Source of the DNA: WVYX01 sp039592335 | Lineage (GTDB): Bacteria > Gemmatimonadota > Gemmatimonadetes > Gemmatimonadales > GWC2-71-9 | Assembly (NCBI GenBank): GCA_039592335.1 | Contig: JBDHBX010000007.1 | Coordinates: 111,109 to 175,108 of the forward strand | Direction: 5' to 3' | Length of the DNA stretch: 64,000 bases | Part shown: positions 53,553 through 61,505 of the stretch, piece after piece | How positions within the stretch are numbered: position 1 is the first letter of the stretch | Layout of the letters: the number at the start of each line of letters is the position of its first letter | Position numbers and translations under genes: made by a program | Notes under the pieces: generated by a model | Told to the model about the DNA's origin: nothing | Databases searched by the model: none | What the model saw: the letters and a program-made list of their open reading frames with translations, nothing else

Positions 53553-54260
53553 ATGCCGCGCCCCGACGGCCGGCGGGCCGACGAGCTGCGCGAAGTAAGC
53601 CTGTCGCGGGACGCCAGTCCCCACGCCGAAGGGTCGTGTCTCGCCCGGTTCGGAGAGACGCTGGTGCTGTGCACGGCCTCCGTGCAGGACGGCGTGCCTG
53701 GATGGCGGCGGGGCAGTGGGCTCGGGTGGGTCACGGCGGAGTACGCCATGCTGCCCCGAGCCACCACAGAGCGCTCACCGCGCGAGCGGCGCGGCGCGGG
53801 GGGGCGCACCTCCGAGATCCAGCGTCTCATCGGCCGAAGCCTACGTGCGTCCCTCGACACCTTCGCCTTCGGCGAACGCACCATCACAGTCGACTGCGAT
53901 GTGCTGCAGGCCGACGGCGGCACGCGCACGGCCGCGATCACGGGTGGCGCCGTGGCGCTAGCCGAAGCGTGCCGCTGGCTGGGCGCGCACAGCGAGGCGT
54001 CGGACCCCTTCGCTCGGCTGGTGGCGGCGGTCTCCGTGGGCATGGTCGAAGGAGAGCCGCGCCTCGACCTCTCCTACGTCGAAGACAGCGCCGCCGACGT
54101 CGATGCCAACATCGTCGTGGCCGAGCCCGACCGGTACGTCGAGGTGCAGAGCTCATCCGAGGGAGAGCCGTTCGACCGCGCGACGCTCGAGCAGATGCTC
54201 GCGCTCGCCGGCGGCGGACTGCACACGCTGTTCGCGGCGCAGCGGGAGGCGCTCGCGTAG
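53553..54260 (+). CDS. rph: Ribonuclease PH
   Basis: Phosphorolytic 3' trimming of tRNA precursors. The 235-residue protein has RADELREVSLSRD, GEGWVTAEYAMLPRAT-like GLGWVTAEYAMLPRAT, RSLRASLDTFAFGERTITVDCDVLQADGGTRTA in pieces, and YVEDSAADVDANIV. It could help mature the tRNAs of this genome, two of which lack an encoded CCA. The stop overlaps rdgB (TAGTG). Confidence 0.95.
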   Translation: MPRPDGRRADELREVSLSRDASPHAEGSCLARFGETLVLCTASVQDGVPGWRRGSGLGWVTAEYAMLPRATTERSPRERRGAGGRTSEIQRLIGRSLRASLDTFAFGERTITVDCDVLQADGGTRTAAITGGAVALAEACRWLGAHSEASDPFARLVAAVSVGMVEGEPRLDLSYVEDSAADVDANIVVAEPDRYVEVQSSSEGEPFDRATLEQMLALAGGGLHTLFAAQREALA

Positions 54261-54889
54261 TGCCGGCCACTCAACTGTTCGTGGCCACCCGCAGCGCGGG
54301 CAAGAAGCGCGAGATTGGGCAGATCTTGGCCGGGCTACCGTACGAACTGCGCTTCCTCGACGAGACGAGCATCCGCGAGAGTCCGGACGAGGCGCTCCTG
54401 GAACACGCCGACTCGTTCGAAGGCAATGCACGCCGCAAGGCACAGCACTTCGCGCGCCTGAGCGGCCTACCCACGTTGGCCGACGACTCCGGGATCGAGG
54501 TCTTCGCGCTGGGCGGCTTGCCGGGCGTCCGATCGCGCCGCTTCGCCATGCACGAAGGACCACCCGAGGAGCAGGACGCCGCCAACAACGCGGAGCTGCT
54601 GCGCCGGCTGGATGGCTTGCGAGCGGAGAAGCGGCGTGCCCGGTATCGCTGCGTGGTGGCGTTCCTGCCGCGACCGGACGCCGCTGCCATGACGTTCGAG
54701 GGAACGTGTACGGGTTCCATCCTCGAGCAGCCTCGGGGTACGGGGGGGTTCGGCTACGATCCGCTGTTCTTCTCCGACGACCTCAGGCACAGCTTCGGTG
54801 AGGCAACCCCAGAGGACAAGGACGAGGTGAGCCACCGGGGCAGGGCCTTTCGGGCGTTCGCGGAGTGGCTCGAGGCCAATCCGAGCTGA
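54260..54889 (+). CDS. rdgB: XTP/dITP diphosphatase
   Basis: Removes non-canonical purine nucleotides. FVATRSAGKKREIGQIL, ADSFEGNARRKA, LADDSGIEVFALGGLPGV and GTGGFGYDPLFF with SHRGRAFRAF are the Ham1/RdgB motifs; the length is 209 residues. The usual ATxNxGK reads ATRSAGK. It starts at GTG 54260. The rph-rdgB pair is a common arrangement. Confidence 0.94.
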   Translation: MPATQLFVATRSAGKKREIGQILAGLPYELRFLDETSIRESPDEALLEHADSFEGNARRKAQHFARLSGLPTLADDSGIEVFALGGLPGVRSRRFAMHEGPPEEQDAANNAELLRRLDGLRAEKRRARYRCVVAFLPRPDAAAMTFEGTCTGSILEQPRGTGGFGYDPLFFSDDLRHSFGEATPEDKDEVSHRGRAFRAFAEWLEANPS

Positions 54890-55956
54890 GCCTCGCTTGG
54901 CACGTGGGCGTTCTGACCGTGCTGCTCACGGGCGCGTCCGCGACGCTGCACGCCCAGGCGCCTTCGTGGTCCGAGCGCATGGCGCAGTCGACCACGGCGA
55001 GGCAGGCGGGAGACCACGAGCGGGCCGAGGCATTGCTCGTCGATGCGCTCGCTGATGCGAGAGCGGTATTCGGTCCCGGCGACGCGCGCGTGGCCACCAC
55101 CCTCAACGCGCTGGCGAGCCTGTACGAGGTCACGGGGCGTGCGGTGGCAGCCGAGTCACTCTACGTCCAGTCGCTCACGATCATTGAAGCGGCGCTCGGA
55201 CCCGGCCACCTCGAAGTCGCGACCACGCTCAACGCGCTCGGCACGCTGTATCTGGCCGAGGGCAGGTTCACCGAGGCCGAGCCGACCCTGGCGCGCGCCC
55301 TCGCCGTCTACCGGAGCCTGCCTGGCGGCTGGCCGCGCGCAAGCGCCACCGTGCTCAACAACCTGGCGGTCGCGCAAGAGAACCTCGGCAAGCTCGTCGC
55401 GGCCGAGTCCACGTACGCCGCCTCGATTCGGCTCAAGGAGCATGTTCAGGGCGCACACGATCCAGCTCTGGCGGCCCCACTCAGCAACTTGGCGGCCCTG
55501 CACCAACGGCGACGCGACTTCCACGCGGCCGAATCACTCTACACCCGAGCGTTGGAGATCCAGGAGCGAGCCCACGGAGCCGACCACCCCGCTCTGATTC
55601 CCACCCTGATCAATCTCGCCCTCACGTATGAGCGCCTGGAGACCCCCGACTCGGCGGTGACCGCCTACGAGCGCGCGAGAGTCTTGTACGAAATCAACGG
55701 GCTCGAGCGTGATCTCCTGTATGCCACCCTGGCTGCCGACCTCGGCACGATCCAACTATCCCGCGAGCGGTACGACGAGGCGGAGGAACTTCTGTTGGAG
55801 GCGCTGGACATCTACCAGGCCGAGCTCGGCGAGGCGAGCGGCGAGGTGCTCCGCATGCTCGACCTGTACGCGTACGTGCTGCGCAACACCGGGAGGGAAG
55901 AGGAGGCCCAGGAGGTCATTCGACGCATCCGGCAGTTGCGGGGCGGTACACTCTAG
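54865..55956 (+). CDS. Exported TPR protein (363 aa)
   Basis: A signal peptide (to about TLHA-QAP) is followed by at least six tetratricopeptide repeats of the kinesin-light-chain type, with the repeated phrase TTLNALASLYEVTGRAVAAE, TTLNALGTLYLAEGRFTEAE, PLSNLAALHQRRRDFHAAE and TLINLALTYERLETPDSA. Probably a periplasmic scaffold. GTG 54865 overlaps rdgB by 25 bases and gives the best signal peptide. Confidence 0.78.
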   Translation: MARGQSELSLAWHVGVLTVLLTGASATLHAQAPSWSERMAQSTTARQAGDHERAEALLVDALADARAVFGPGDARVATTLNALASLYEVTGRAVAAESLYVQSLTIIEAALGPGHLEVATTLNALGTLYLAEGRFTEAEPTLARALAVYRSLPGGWPRASATVLNNLAVAQENLGKLVAAESTYAASIRLKEHVQGAHDPALAAPLSNLAALHQRRRDFHAAESLYTRALEIQERAHGADHPALIPTLINLALTYERLETPDSAVTAYERARVLYEINGLERDLLYATLAADLGTIQLSRERYDEAEELLLEALDIYQAELGEASGEVLRMLDLYAYVLRNTGREEEAQEVIRRIRQLRGGTL

Positions 55957-56014
55957 TCTTGCGGAAACGGGTGGCTGTAGCCAACGTGGATACACCCTGT
56001 CCACGGGAGGCTCA

Positions 56015-56287
56015 ATGCGAACGCGGGAGATCCAGAGGATCCTGCGGGATGCCACCCCGACCCTGCGCGACATCGCCCAGTCGGCCGGCGTCTCCTACTC
56101 GGCCATGCGGAGTTACCGGGCGGGCACGCGCAAACCGACAGCGGCCGTGCTGGAAGCTCTCGGGACGGCCCTCATCCATCAGGCTGCCCTCCTCGCCCGC
56201 CACGGACGCACGTTGCGCGACGAGGCCAGCCAGGTGCTCAAGCGCGAGTACGACCAACACCTGAGAGAGCTGCGACTGGGACGCTGA
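56015..56287 (+). CDS. Small helix-turn-helix protein (90 aa)
   Basis: EIQRILRDATPTLRDIAQSAGVSYSAMRSYRAGTRKPTAAVLEAL is a complete HTH of XRE-like type; the remaining half is a basic helix. GGGAGG at 56005-56010 sets the ATG. It is likely a DNA-binding regulator of unknown target, lying alone before tRNA-Pro. Confidence 0.75.
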   Translation: MRTREIQRILRDATPTLRDIAQSAGVSYSAMRSYRAGTRKPTAAVLEALGTALIHQAALLARHGRTLRDEASQVLKREYDQHLRELRLGR

Positions 56288-56345
56288 CGGCACCACGGGC
56301 TTTGCCATCCGGCGAGACAGATTAGCTTGTTGGCAGTACGACCCA

Positions 56346-56419
56346 CGGGGCGTGGCGCAGCCCGGTAGCGCGCCTGCTTTGGGAGCAGGAGGTCCCGGGT
56401 TCAAATCCCGGCGCCCCGA
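56346..56419 (+). tRNA. tRNA-Pro (anticodon TGG)
   Basis: A 74-base cloverleaf: acceptor 56346-56352 with 56412-56418, anticodon stem CCTGC/GCAGG around TTTGGGA with TGG at 56380-56382, T loop TTCAAAT. Discriminator A56419. CCA is not encoded. Confidence 0.95.
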
Positions 56420-56558
56420 TTACCGCCCGACTCCTCACTACTGCAGCCCAGCTCCCGTCCTCCGTGTCCGCTCACCACCCCCGGCTGCGCATACCCCTAT
56501 GACACGGGTGTCGGCCCGCCGCCGGTACCCACACGACTACCCAACGGGAGAGAGCACC

Positions 56559-58202
56559 ATGCGGTATGCGTCGCGGGGCCTGACAGCCCTCCTGATTCTG
56601 GCGGCCTGCACCGGAGGCGACCACGGGGCCAGCAGCGTGGCCGAATCGTCGGGGTCGCCGCTCGGCACCGTGCAGCTCGCCAACTCGTGTGCGGAGGATG
56701 CCGTCATTCACCTGGAGCGGGGAGTGGCACTGCTCCACAGCATGACTTACGAGGAGGCCGAGGCCGCGTTCGCCGCGGCGACGGAGGCCGACTCCAGTTG
56801 CGCCATGGGCTACTGGGGACAGGCGATGACGTTCGTGCATCCGCTCTGGTCGGACCCGCCCAACCAGGCGCGGTTCGAGCACGGGAAGGCCCTGCTGGAG
56901 CAGGCACGGAGTCGCGCCGGCAGCGATCGGGAGCGCGCGTACGTGGCGGCGCTGGCAGGCTACTACGAGGTAGGCCGAGGTGAGTCCGAGAGACCGAACC
57001 TCGCGGGGTTCGAGCGCGGCTGGCAGGTCTTCCACGAGCAGTATCCCGACGACCCCGAGGGCACGACGTTCTACGCCCTCGCCCAGCTCAGTACCGCCGA
57101 CGCCGGGGACAAGACGCTCAGCAAGCAGCGGGCGGCGGGTGCCATGGCAGCGACGGTCCTGGAGAGACTCCCCGACCACCCCGGCGCACACCACTACATC
57201 ATCCACGCGTACGACAACCCGGCGCTCTCGCCCCAGGCCGTGGACGTGGCCCGGAGTTACCGGGAGGTGGCACCCAACATCCCGCACGCGTTGCACATGC
57301 CGACCCACACCTTCACGCGGCTCGGGCTGTGGCAGGAGTCGATCGACTGGAACCGGCGCTCGGCCGACGCGGCACTGAAGCGTCCGGTGGGCGACCAGAT
57401 CTCACTCCACTACTTCCACGCGCTGGATTACCTGGCGTACGCGTATCTCCAGGGAGCGGAGGATCAGCGGGCGCTGGAGGTGCTGCGGGAGCTCTATGGT
57501 GTGGAGCCGCCCTACCAGGCGCATCTCGCCAGCGCGTACACCTTCGCCGCCGTGCCCGCCCGCTTGGCGCTCGAACGGCACATGTGGGCGGCGGCGGCGG
57601 ATCTGGAACCGCGCCAGCCGAGCGAGTACCCGTGGGAGACCGCACCCGCCGTCGAGGCGATCACGCACTTTGCACGCGCGCTTGGGGCGGCGCGGAGCGG
57701 CCGGGTCGAACGGGCGCGGGCGGACCTCGAGACACTCGCCGCAGTCGAGCAGCGCGTCCCCGCGACGGGGCCGTACAACTGGCGTACCCAGGTCGAGATC
57801 CAGCGGCTGTCGGCGCTTGCCTGGCTGCAGTTCGAGGAGGGAGGTCGCGGGGAGGCACTGTCCACCATGCGCGCGGCCGCCGCGCTGGAGGCAACCACCG
57901 AGAAACACCCCGTGACCCCGGGTGAGGTGCTTCCCGCCCGTGAGCTACTCGCCGACATGCTGCTCGAGCTCGGACGGCCGGGTGAAGCCCTCGTTGAGTA
58001 CGAGTCTGCGCTCGCGCGCAGCCCGAACCGGTTCAACAGCCTGTATGGGGCCGGGCGGGCGGCCGAGCTGACCGGTGACGCGGCGGCGGCGGTGCGGTAC
58101 TACGAAGGCCTACTGAAGGTAGCGGCGCACGCGGACACACCCAGGGAGCGGCTGCAACACGCGCGCGCGTACTTGGCCAGGCGGCAGCAGTCCGGCGCTT
58201 AG
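56559..58202 (+). CDS. Predicted lipoprotein with TPR-like repeats (547 aa)
   Basis: A signal peptide with lipobox ILAAC at the N-terminus, then helical repeats: HLERGVALLHSMTYEEAEAAFAAATEADSSCAMGYWGQA in pieces, LPDHPGAHHYIIHAYDNPALS, HALHMPTHTFTRLGLWQESI, and a final PGEALVEYESALARSPNRFNSLYGAG. The His-rich HHYIIHAYD and HMPTHTF motifs recur in this family of unknown function. GGGAGAG precedes ATG 56559. Confidence 0.78.
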   Translation: MRYASRGLTALLILAACTGGDHGASSVAESSGSPLGTVQLANSCAEDAVIHLERGVALLHSMTYEEAEAAFAAATEADSSCAMGYWGQAMTFVHPLWSDPPNQARFEHGKALLEQARSRAGSDRERAYVAALAGYYEVGRGESERPNLAGFERGWQVFHEQYPDDPEGTTFYALAQLSTADAGDKTLSKQRAAGAMAATVLERLPDHPGAHHYIIHAYDNPALSPQAVDVARSYREVAPNIPHALHMPTHTFTRLGLWQESIDWNRRSADAALKRPVGDQISLHYFHALDYLAYAYLQGAEDQRALEVLRELYGVEPPYQAHLASAYTFAAVPARLALERHMWAAAADLEPRQPSEYPWETAPAVEAITHFARALGAARSGRVERARADLETLAAVEQRVPATGPYNWRTQVEIQRLSALAWLQFEEGGRGEALSTMRAAAALEATTEKHPVTPGEVLPARELLADMLLELGRPGEALVEYESALARSPNRFNSLYGAGRAAELTGDAAAAVRYYEGLLKVAAHADTPRERLQHARAYLARRQQSGA

Positions 58203-58263
58203 TTCATGGACTCTTCATGGTGCCCGGATATATTGAGGCAGAAGCGACACGCAGGTGGGCACC

Positions 58264-58581
58264 ATGGAGAATCTTCTCGGGTCGCTGGTGGCGGGAGTCG
58301 TAGGTGGGGTGGTAGTGCTGCTCTTTCAGGGCGCATACCGCAAGGTGCAGGCGGCCGGCGGAGCCAAGTCGATCGCCTCCCGCGCGAGGGAGCAGGTGGC
58401 GAAGCGCCGCTTCATCATCAAGCTCACGAAGGAGCAGCAGGACGAACTCAAGATCGCCACGGGCATCGAAGCTGAGTCGTTGGAGTACTCCGAGAGCGAG
58501 CTGGAGACCAGAAAGGCACCCAAGCTGGAGAAGCAGAAGCACCTGCACGGCCTATGGGTTGCCCTCGGGCTGGACGACTAG
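58264..58581 (+). CDS. Small membrane-anchored protein (105 aa)
   Basis: One N-terminal membrane helix (LLGSLVAGVVGGVVVLLFQGA) is followed by a basic helix, a polar tail (RFIIKLTKEQQDELKIATGIE) and a Lys-rich end. Not recognised. GTG 58255 is an alternative start. A strong terminator follows. Confidence 0.62.
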   Translation: MENLLGSLVAGVVGGVVVLLFQGAYRKVQAAGGAKSIASRAREQVAKRRFIIKLTKEQQDELKIATGIEAESLEYSESELETRKAPKLEKQKHLHGLWVALGLDD

Positions 58582-58606
58582 CGACGCACCCGATCCCGAA
58601 AACGCG

Positions 58607-58633
58607 AAGCGCCCGGCCTGTGCCGGGCGCTTT
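58607..58633 (+). terminator. Intrinsic terminator
   Basis: An 11-bp perfect stem (58607-58617 with 58622-58632) around CTGT, ending in TTT. It closes the 58264-58581 gene and precedes the tRNA-Arg promoter. Confidence 0.82.
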
Positions 58634-58649
58634 GCACTGTGCCCCGCCT

Positions 58650-58677
58650 TTGATGGCGGGCGGTCGTCTCGTAAATT
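58650..58677 (+). promoter_or_regulatory. Predicted promoter of tRNA-Arg
   Basis: TTGATG (58650-58655), a 16-base spacer and TAAATT (58672-58677), with the tRNA beginning 13 bases later. Confidence 0.6.
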
Positions 58678-58689
58678 GGCTCAGCACCG

Positions 58690-58763
58690 GCGCCCGTAGC
58701 TCAGCCGGATAGAGCATCGGCCTTCTAAGCCGAGGGTCCCAGGTTCGAGTCCTGGCGGGCGCA
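58690..58763 (+). tRNA. tRNA-Arg (anticodon TCT)
   Basis: A 74-base cloverleaf: acceptor GCGCCCG with CGGGCGC (58756-58762), anticodon loop CTTCTAA with TCT at 58724-58726, T loop TTCGAGT. Discriminator A58763; CCA is not encoded. Confidence 0.95.
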
Positions 58764-58769
58764 CTCCCC

Positions 58770-60725
58770 TCACGTCAAGCCCTCCTGCGCGCGCTTCACC
58801 TTGCGCCACAAGTAGACCGCCAGCCAGGTGTAGGCCGCGGCGTAGCCCACGGCAAACACCGAGACCTTGCGCATGGCTCGTCCAATGGTTGGCTCGAGCT
58901 GCGGTGCCACGTTGTGCCATGCCTGCGGTGCGGCCACGATGAACACCGCGTACACGGCCACCAGGCCAATGGCGATGAGCTGCGACGCCATCGCCAAGGC
59001 CTGTGCGGGAGCCCACCACCCGCGATGGGCGATGCCGAGGGCGAGCAGCAAGACCCCCGCTGTGCCCAGGGCCATGTGGTCGAAGTGCGCCCCGATGGTC
59101 GCGAACTCCCACTCCGGCCGGCCGAACCGGAGCGGAAACCACAGGAGCGCCAGGTCGGCCCAGCCGACGACGGTGAGTGCGGCCCCGACGCAGGCCGTGG
59201 CGGTCCAGAACGGGACCCGCGTGCTCTCGTGAGCTGCGGGAGCCGCGTAGACCGGCCGCGGGCCCGGGGAGCGGCGTCGCGCCCGGGGGCGAGGGGCAGC
59301 ATAGTACCGGCGCTCCGCCTGAGACTGCCCCTGAGGAGGCCGACCACCCATGGTCGCCGTGGGCGCTGCCCCTGCGTCCTGCCGACGCTCCACCTGCCGG
59401 GTCTCCGGCAGCCCGGCGGACCGGCCCAGATCGGTAATGCGCACGATGGCATGACCCGCGGCGGCCGGACGGTGTGCCGGTGAGCGACCGGGCAAAAGGA
59501 CCGGCCTTGCCTCACTGTCGGCGGACTTCTGCGCACCATCTCTGACATGGAGCTCTGCGCGCAGTTCCGTTACGGGCGCGGGGGGTGGCGACGCCGGTGC
59601 CCGCTGCGTCGCCGTCGGGACGCCGTCGGTGTCTGGCCCCTCCCGACCGGCCCGTGGGGCGGCCGCCTCCGTAGGTTGTGGCCGCACGGTGGGCTCGGGT
59701 GGCGATACGGCCTCCGCGTCGTCGGCCTCCGGCGACGCAACGGTCTTCGCTTCGTCGGGCTCGGCCGGCTCGGGCAGCGCGGCGGCGCCACTCCCCCCGT
59801 CGGTCTCGGGGGCCTCCAGCACTTCCGCGGCCGTGCGCCCAGATCCCCCGGTACCCTCGCCTTCACGCCTCACGGTGCACTGGTAATCCAGCACGGCGCC
59901 GTCCGAGTCGCGGCGCACCGCTCCGGTCAACAGCACCCGAATCGCCGACCCATCCTTGCCCCGCATCCGCACCGGAAGGTCACGCACGATCCCCGACTCG
60001 AACACCGCACCCTGGAATCGGTACAGTTCGTCGGCGCCGGCGAACAGGAGCCGTGCATCCAGGCCCAGGAATTCGATCGGGGAGTACCCGAACAGCTTCG
60101 CCGCTGTGCCGTTCGCGTGGCTGACGAGGCCCCCCCGCGAGCACACAAACACCGCGTCACGTGAGAGCGCGAGCAGACCCCGATAGAGCGCGTCACGCTC
60201 GTGTAGCGCCTGCTCCAGGGGCCCGCGCGCGGTGATGTCCCGTGCCACGGTCAGCACATAGTCCCGATCCCCCACGCGGCGCTGCACCATGGTGATCTCG
60301 ACCGGGAATGTCGTGCCGTCCTTGCGCCGCACCACCCCATGGTCCAGCTGTTGCGGCCGCGCAGCGTGGCGTGTGTCGGTGAAGGTGTCCTGCGTAGGTC
60401 GGTCGAGGCGAATGGGGGAGAGGAGGGGGAGGTCGCTGAGGTGTCGGGTGACGAGCTGGCCGTGTGCCATGCGGAGCCAGCGGCAGGCCGTCTCGTTCGC
60501 GTCGACGACCCGGCCGCTGCCCACCTCGGTCACCAGAATCGCCTCTCCGGCACCGTCCAGGATACGGCGAAGCTCGTCCCTCGCCGGAGTGGGCTCCGGG
60601 TGTTTGTGGTCGTGCGCCTCCATCGGATGGGTCGCCTCGGGCGCTCGTTCTCCCCGGCAATACGAGCAAGAGGCGTGCCCTCGGGGCTCAGCGGTCTCCG
60701 AACATCTCCCGCACGCCCACGTCAC
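58770..60725 (-). CDS. PAS-domain membrane protein with N-terminal zinc ribbon (651 aa)
   Basis: From GTG 60725 the protein opens with WACGRC and, 11 residues on, CSYCRG, a zinc-ribbon pattern that supports this start although it overlaps the LEA-like gene by 38 bases; ATG 60623 is the alternative. Two PAS domains follow (LDGAGEAILVTEVG, VVDANETACRWL, RRKDGTTFPVEI; then RDAVFVCSRGG, LFGYSPIEFLGLDARLLF), then a disordered Pro/Ala/Glu linker of about 200 residues and five or so membrane helices at the end. No kinase or cyclase domain follows, so it is an unusual sensor. Confidence 0.78.
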   Translation of the reverse strand: MTWACGRCSETAEPRGHASCSYCRGERAPEATHPMEAHDHKHPEPTPARDELRRILDGAGEAILVTEVGSGRVVDANETACRWLRMAHGQLVTRHLSDLPLLSPIRLDRPTQDTFTDTRHAARPQQLDHGVVRRKDGTTFPVEITMVQRRVGDRDYVLTVARDITARGPLEQALHERDALYRGLLALSRDAVFVCSRGGLVSHANGTAAKLFGYSPIEFLGLDARLLFAGADELYRFQGAVFESGIVRDLPVRMRGKDGSAIRVLLTGAVRRDSDGAVLDYQCTVRREGEGTGGSGRTAAEVLEAPETDGGSGAAALPEPAEPDEAKTVASPEADDAEAVSPPEPTVRPQPTEAAAPRAGREGPDTDGVPTATQRAPASPPPAPVTELRAELHVRDGAQKSADSEARPVLLPGRSPAHRPAAAGHAIVRITDLGRSAGLPETRQVERRQDAGAAPTATMGGRPPQGQSQAERRYYAAPRPRARRRSPGPRPVYAAPAAHESTRVPFWTATACVGAALTVVGWADLALLWFPLRFGRPEWEFATIGAHFDHMALGTAGVLLLALGIAHRGWWAPAQALAMASQLIAIGLVAVYAVFIVAAPQAWHNVAPQLEPTIGRAMRKVSVFAVGYAAAYTWLAVYLWRKVKRAQEGLT

Positions 60726-61200
60726 CCACCAGCTCGAGCGGCACCCACCGTTCTCCGCCCGGCGTCTGCACCTGGAGCCGCCCCTCGAGCCGGTAGGCCA
60801 CGGCGCCGCGTGTCAGCAGACCACGGGCGGCGGCACCCACGCCCTGCCAGGCGAACTCCATGGGAACCTCGACCCAGGTTTGCCTCCCCGCCGAGAGCTT
60901 GGCGTCCCCGTCGAACGCCGCCTCGCCGAAGGGGGTGCCCTCCAGATCGAGTGTTGCGCTGAGCTGGCCCCCGCGCAGATCGTATGGGTTCGGGTTGAAG
61001 ATGGCGAGTTGCAGCCGGAGCGCCCCGCCTTCGAAATCGATCCGGGTGACCTCGATGAACTCCAGCCGAACGGTGGGGGACTCGAAGCTGAAGCGCTTGA
61101 ACAGGGCGCAGCCCGAGAGTGAGGCGGCCAGCACCAGGCACAGGGCGGTGGCGCCCAGCTTCGCCGGCGAGCGCCGCCCGAAGGGTGTGATCCGCACCAC
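60688..61200 (-). CDS. LEA14-like (WHy domain) lipoprotein
   Basis: A signal peptide with lipobox SLSGC precedes a WHy/LEA14 domain: VTRIDFEGGALRLQLAIFNPNPYDL has the NPNPY signature and a strand pattern of about 120 residues. A stress or envelope role is known only by analogy. GTG 61200 was chosen to give a normal signal peptide; the frame is open further upstream to 61287 through AT-richer, promoter-like sequence. Confidence 0.78.
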   Translation of the reverse strand: MVRITPFGRRSPAKLGATALCLVLAASLSGCALFKRFSFESPTVRLEFIEVTRIDFEGGALRLQLAIFNPNPYDLRGGQLSATLDLEGTPFGEAAFDGDAKLSAGRQTWVEVPMEFAWQGVGAAARGLLTRGAVAYRLEGRLQVQTPGGERWVPLELVGDVGVREMFGDR

Positions 61201-61395
61201 CCCCCGAGGCCGTAACCTCTGCAATGCCAATTGTGTACCTAATGTCACTGATCGTCGTCCCGGCACAACATAACCTAGTCGCGGCACGAGGATCCGCGCA
61301 GCGAGCAGGATCGGCCGGGCAGGGGTCGGTTGCGGAACCCTCAGGCGGGAGGCAACTTCCCCTCGAACACGCTCGAGCCCCGGCCGTGTAAGGTA

Positions 61396-61426
61396 GTGAT
61401 GGACAAAGACTTATGTTGTTCATCAC
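61396..61426. promoter_or_regulatory. Inverted repeat, possible operator or RNA hairpin
   Basis: GTGATGGACAA (61396-61406) and TTGTTCATCAC (61416-61426) match as an inverted repeat at 10 of 11 positions, around AGACTTATG. The remaining position can form G-U in RNA. It lies in an AT-richer stretch between the divergent lipoprotein and PAS genes, 80 bases before the PAS start. TATGTT (61412-61417) inside it could be a -10 box. Confidence 0.55.
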
Positions 61427-61505
61427 AGGCATCGGCGACGGCGCATGCGCTGCATGAGCCGTAAGCCCTCACGGCTGCTGGGACCGAACCCGGAGGACAG
61501 GGGCG

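Noticed and set aside
56288..56345. Promoter for tRNA-Pro (TTGCCA with TAGCTT)
   Set aside because: The spacer would be only 15 bases; not strong enough to list.
56352..56558. Upstream extension of the 547-aa lipoprotein through tRNA-Pro
   Set aside because: The open frame crosses the tRNA gene. The ATG at 56559 has a ribosome site and starts a proper lipoprotein signal.
60623..60725. ATG 60623 as the start of the PAS membrane protein
   Set aside because: The added 34 residues from GTG 60725 contain a zinc-ribbon pattern (WxCxxC, 11 residues, CxxC) that is unlikely by chance, though third-position GC in part of the stretch is lower than usual. I keep it as an alternative.
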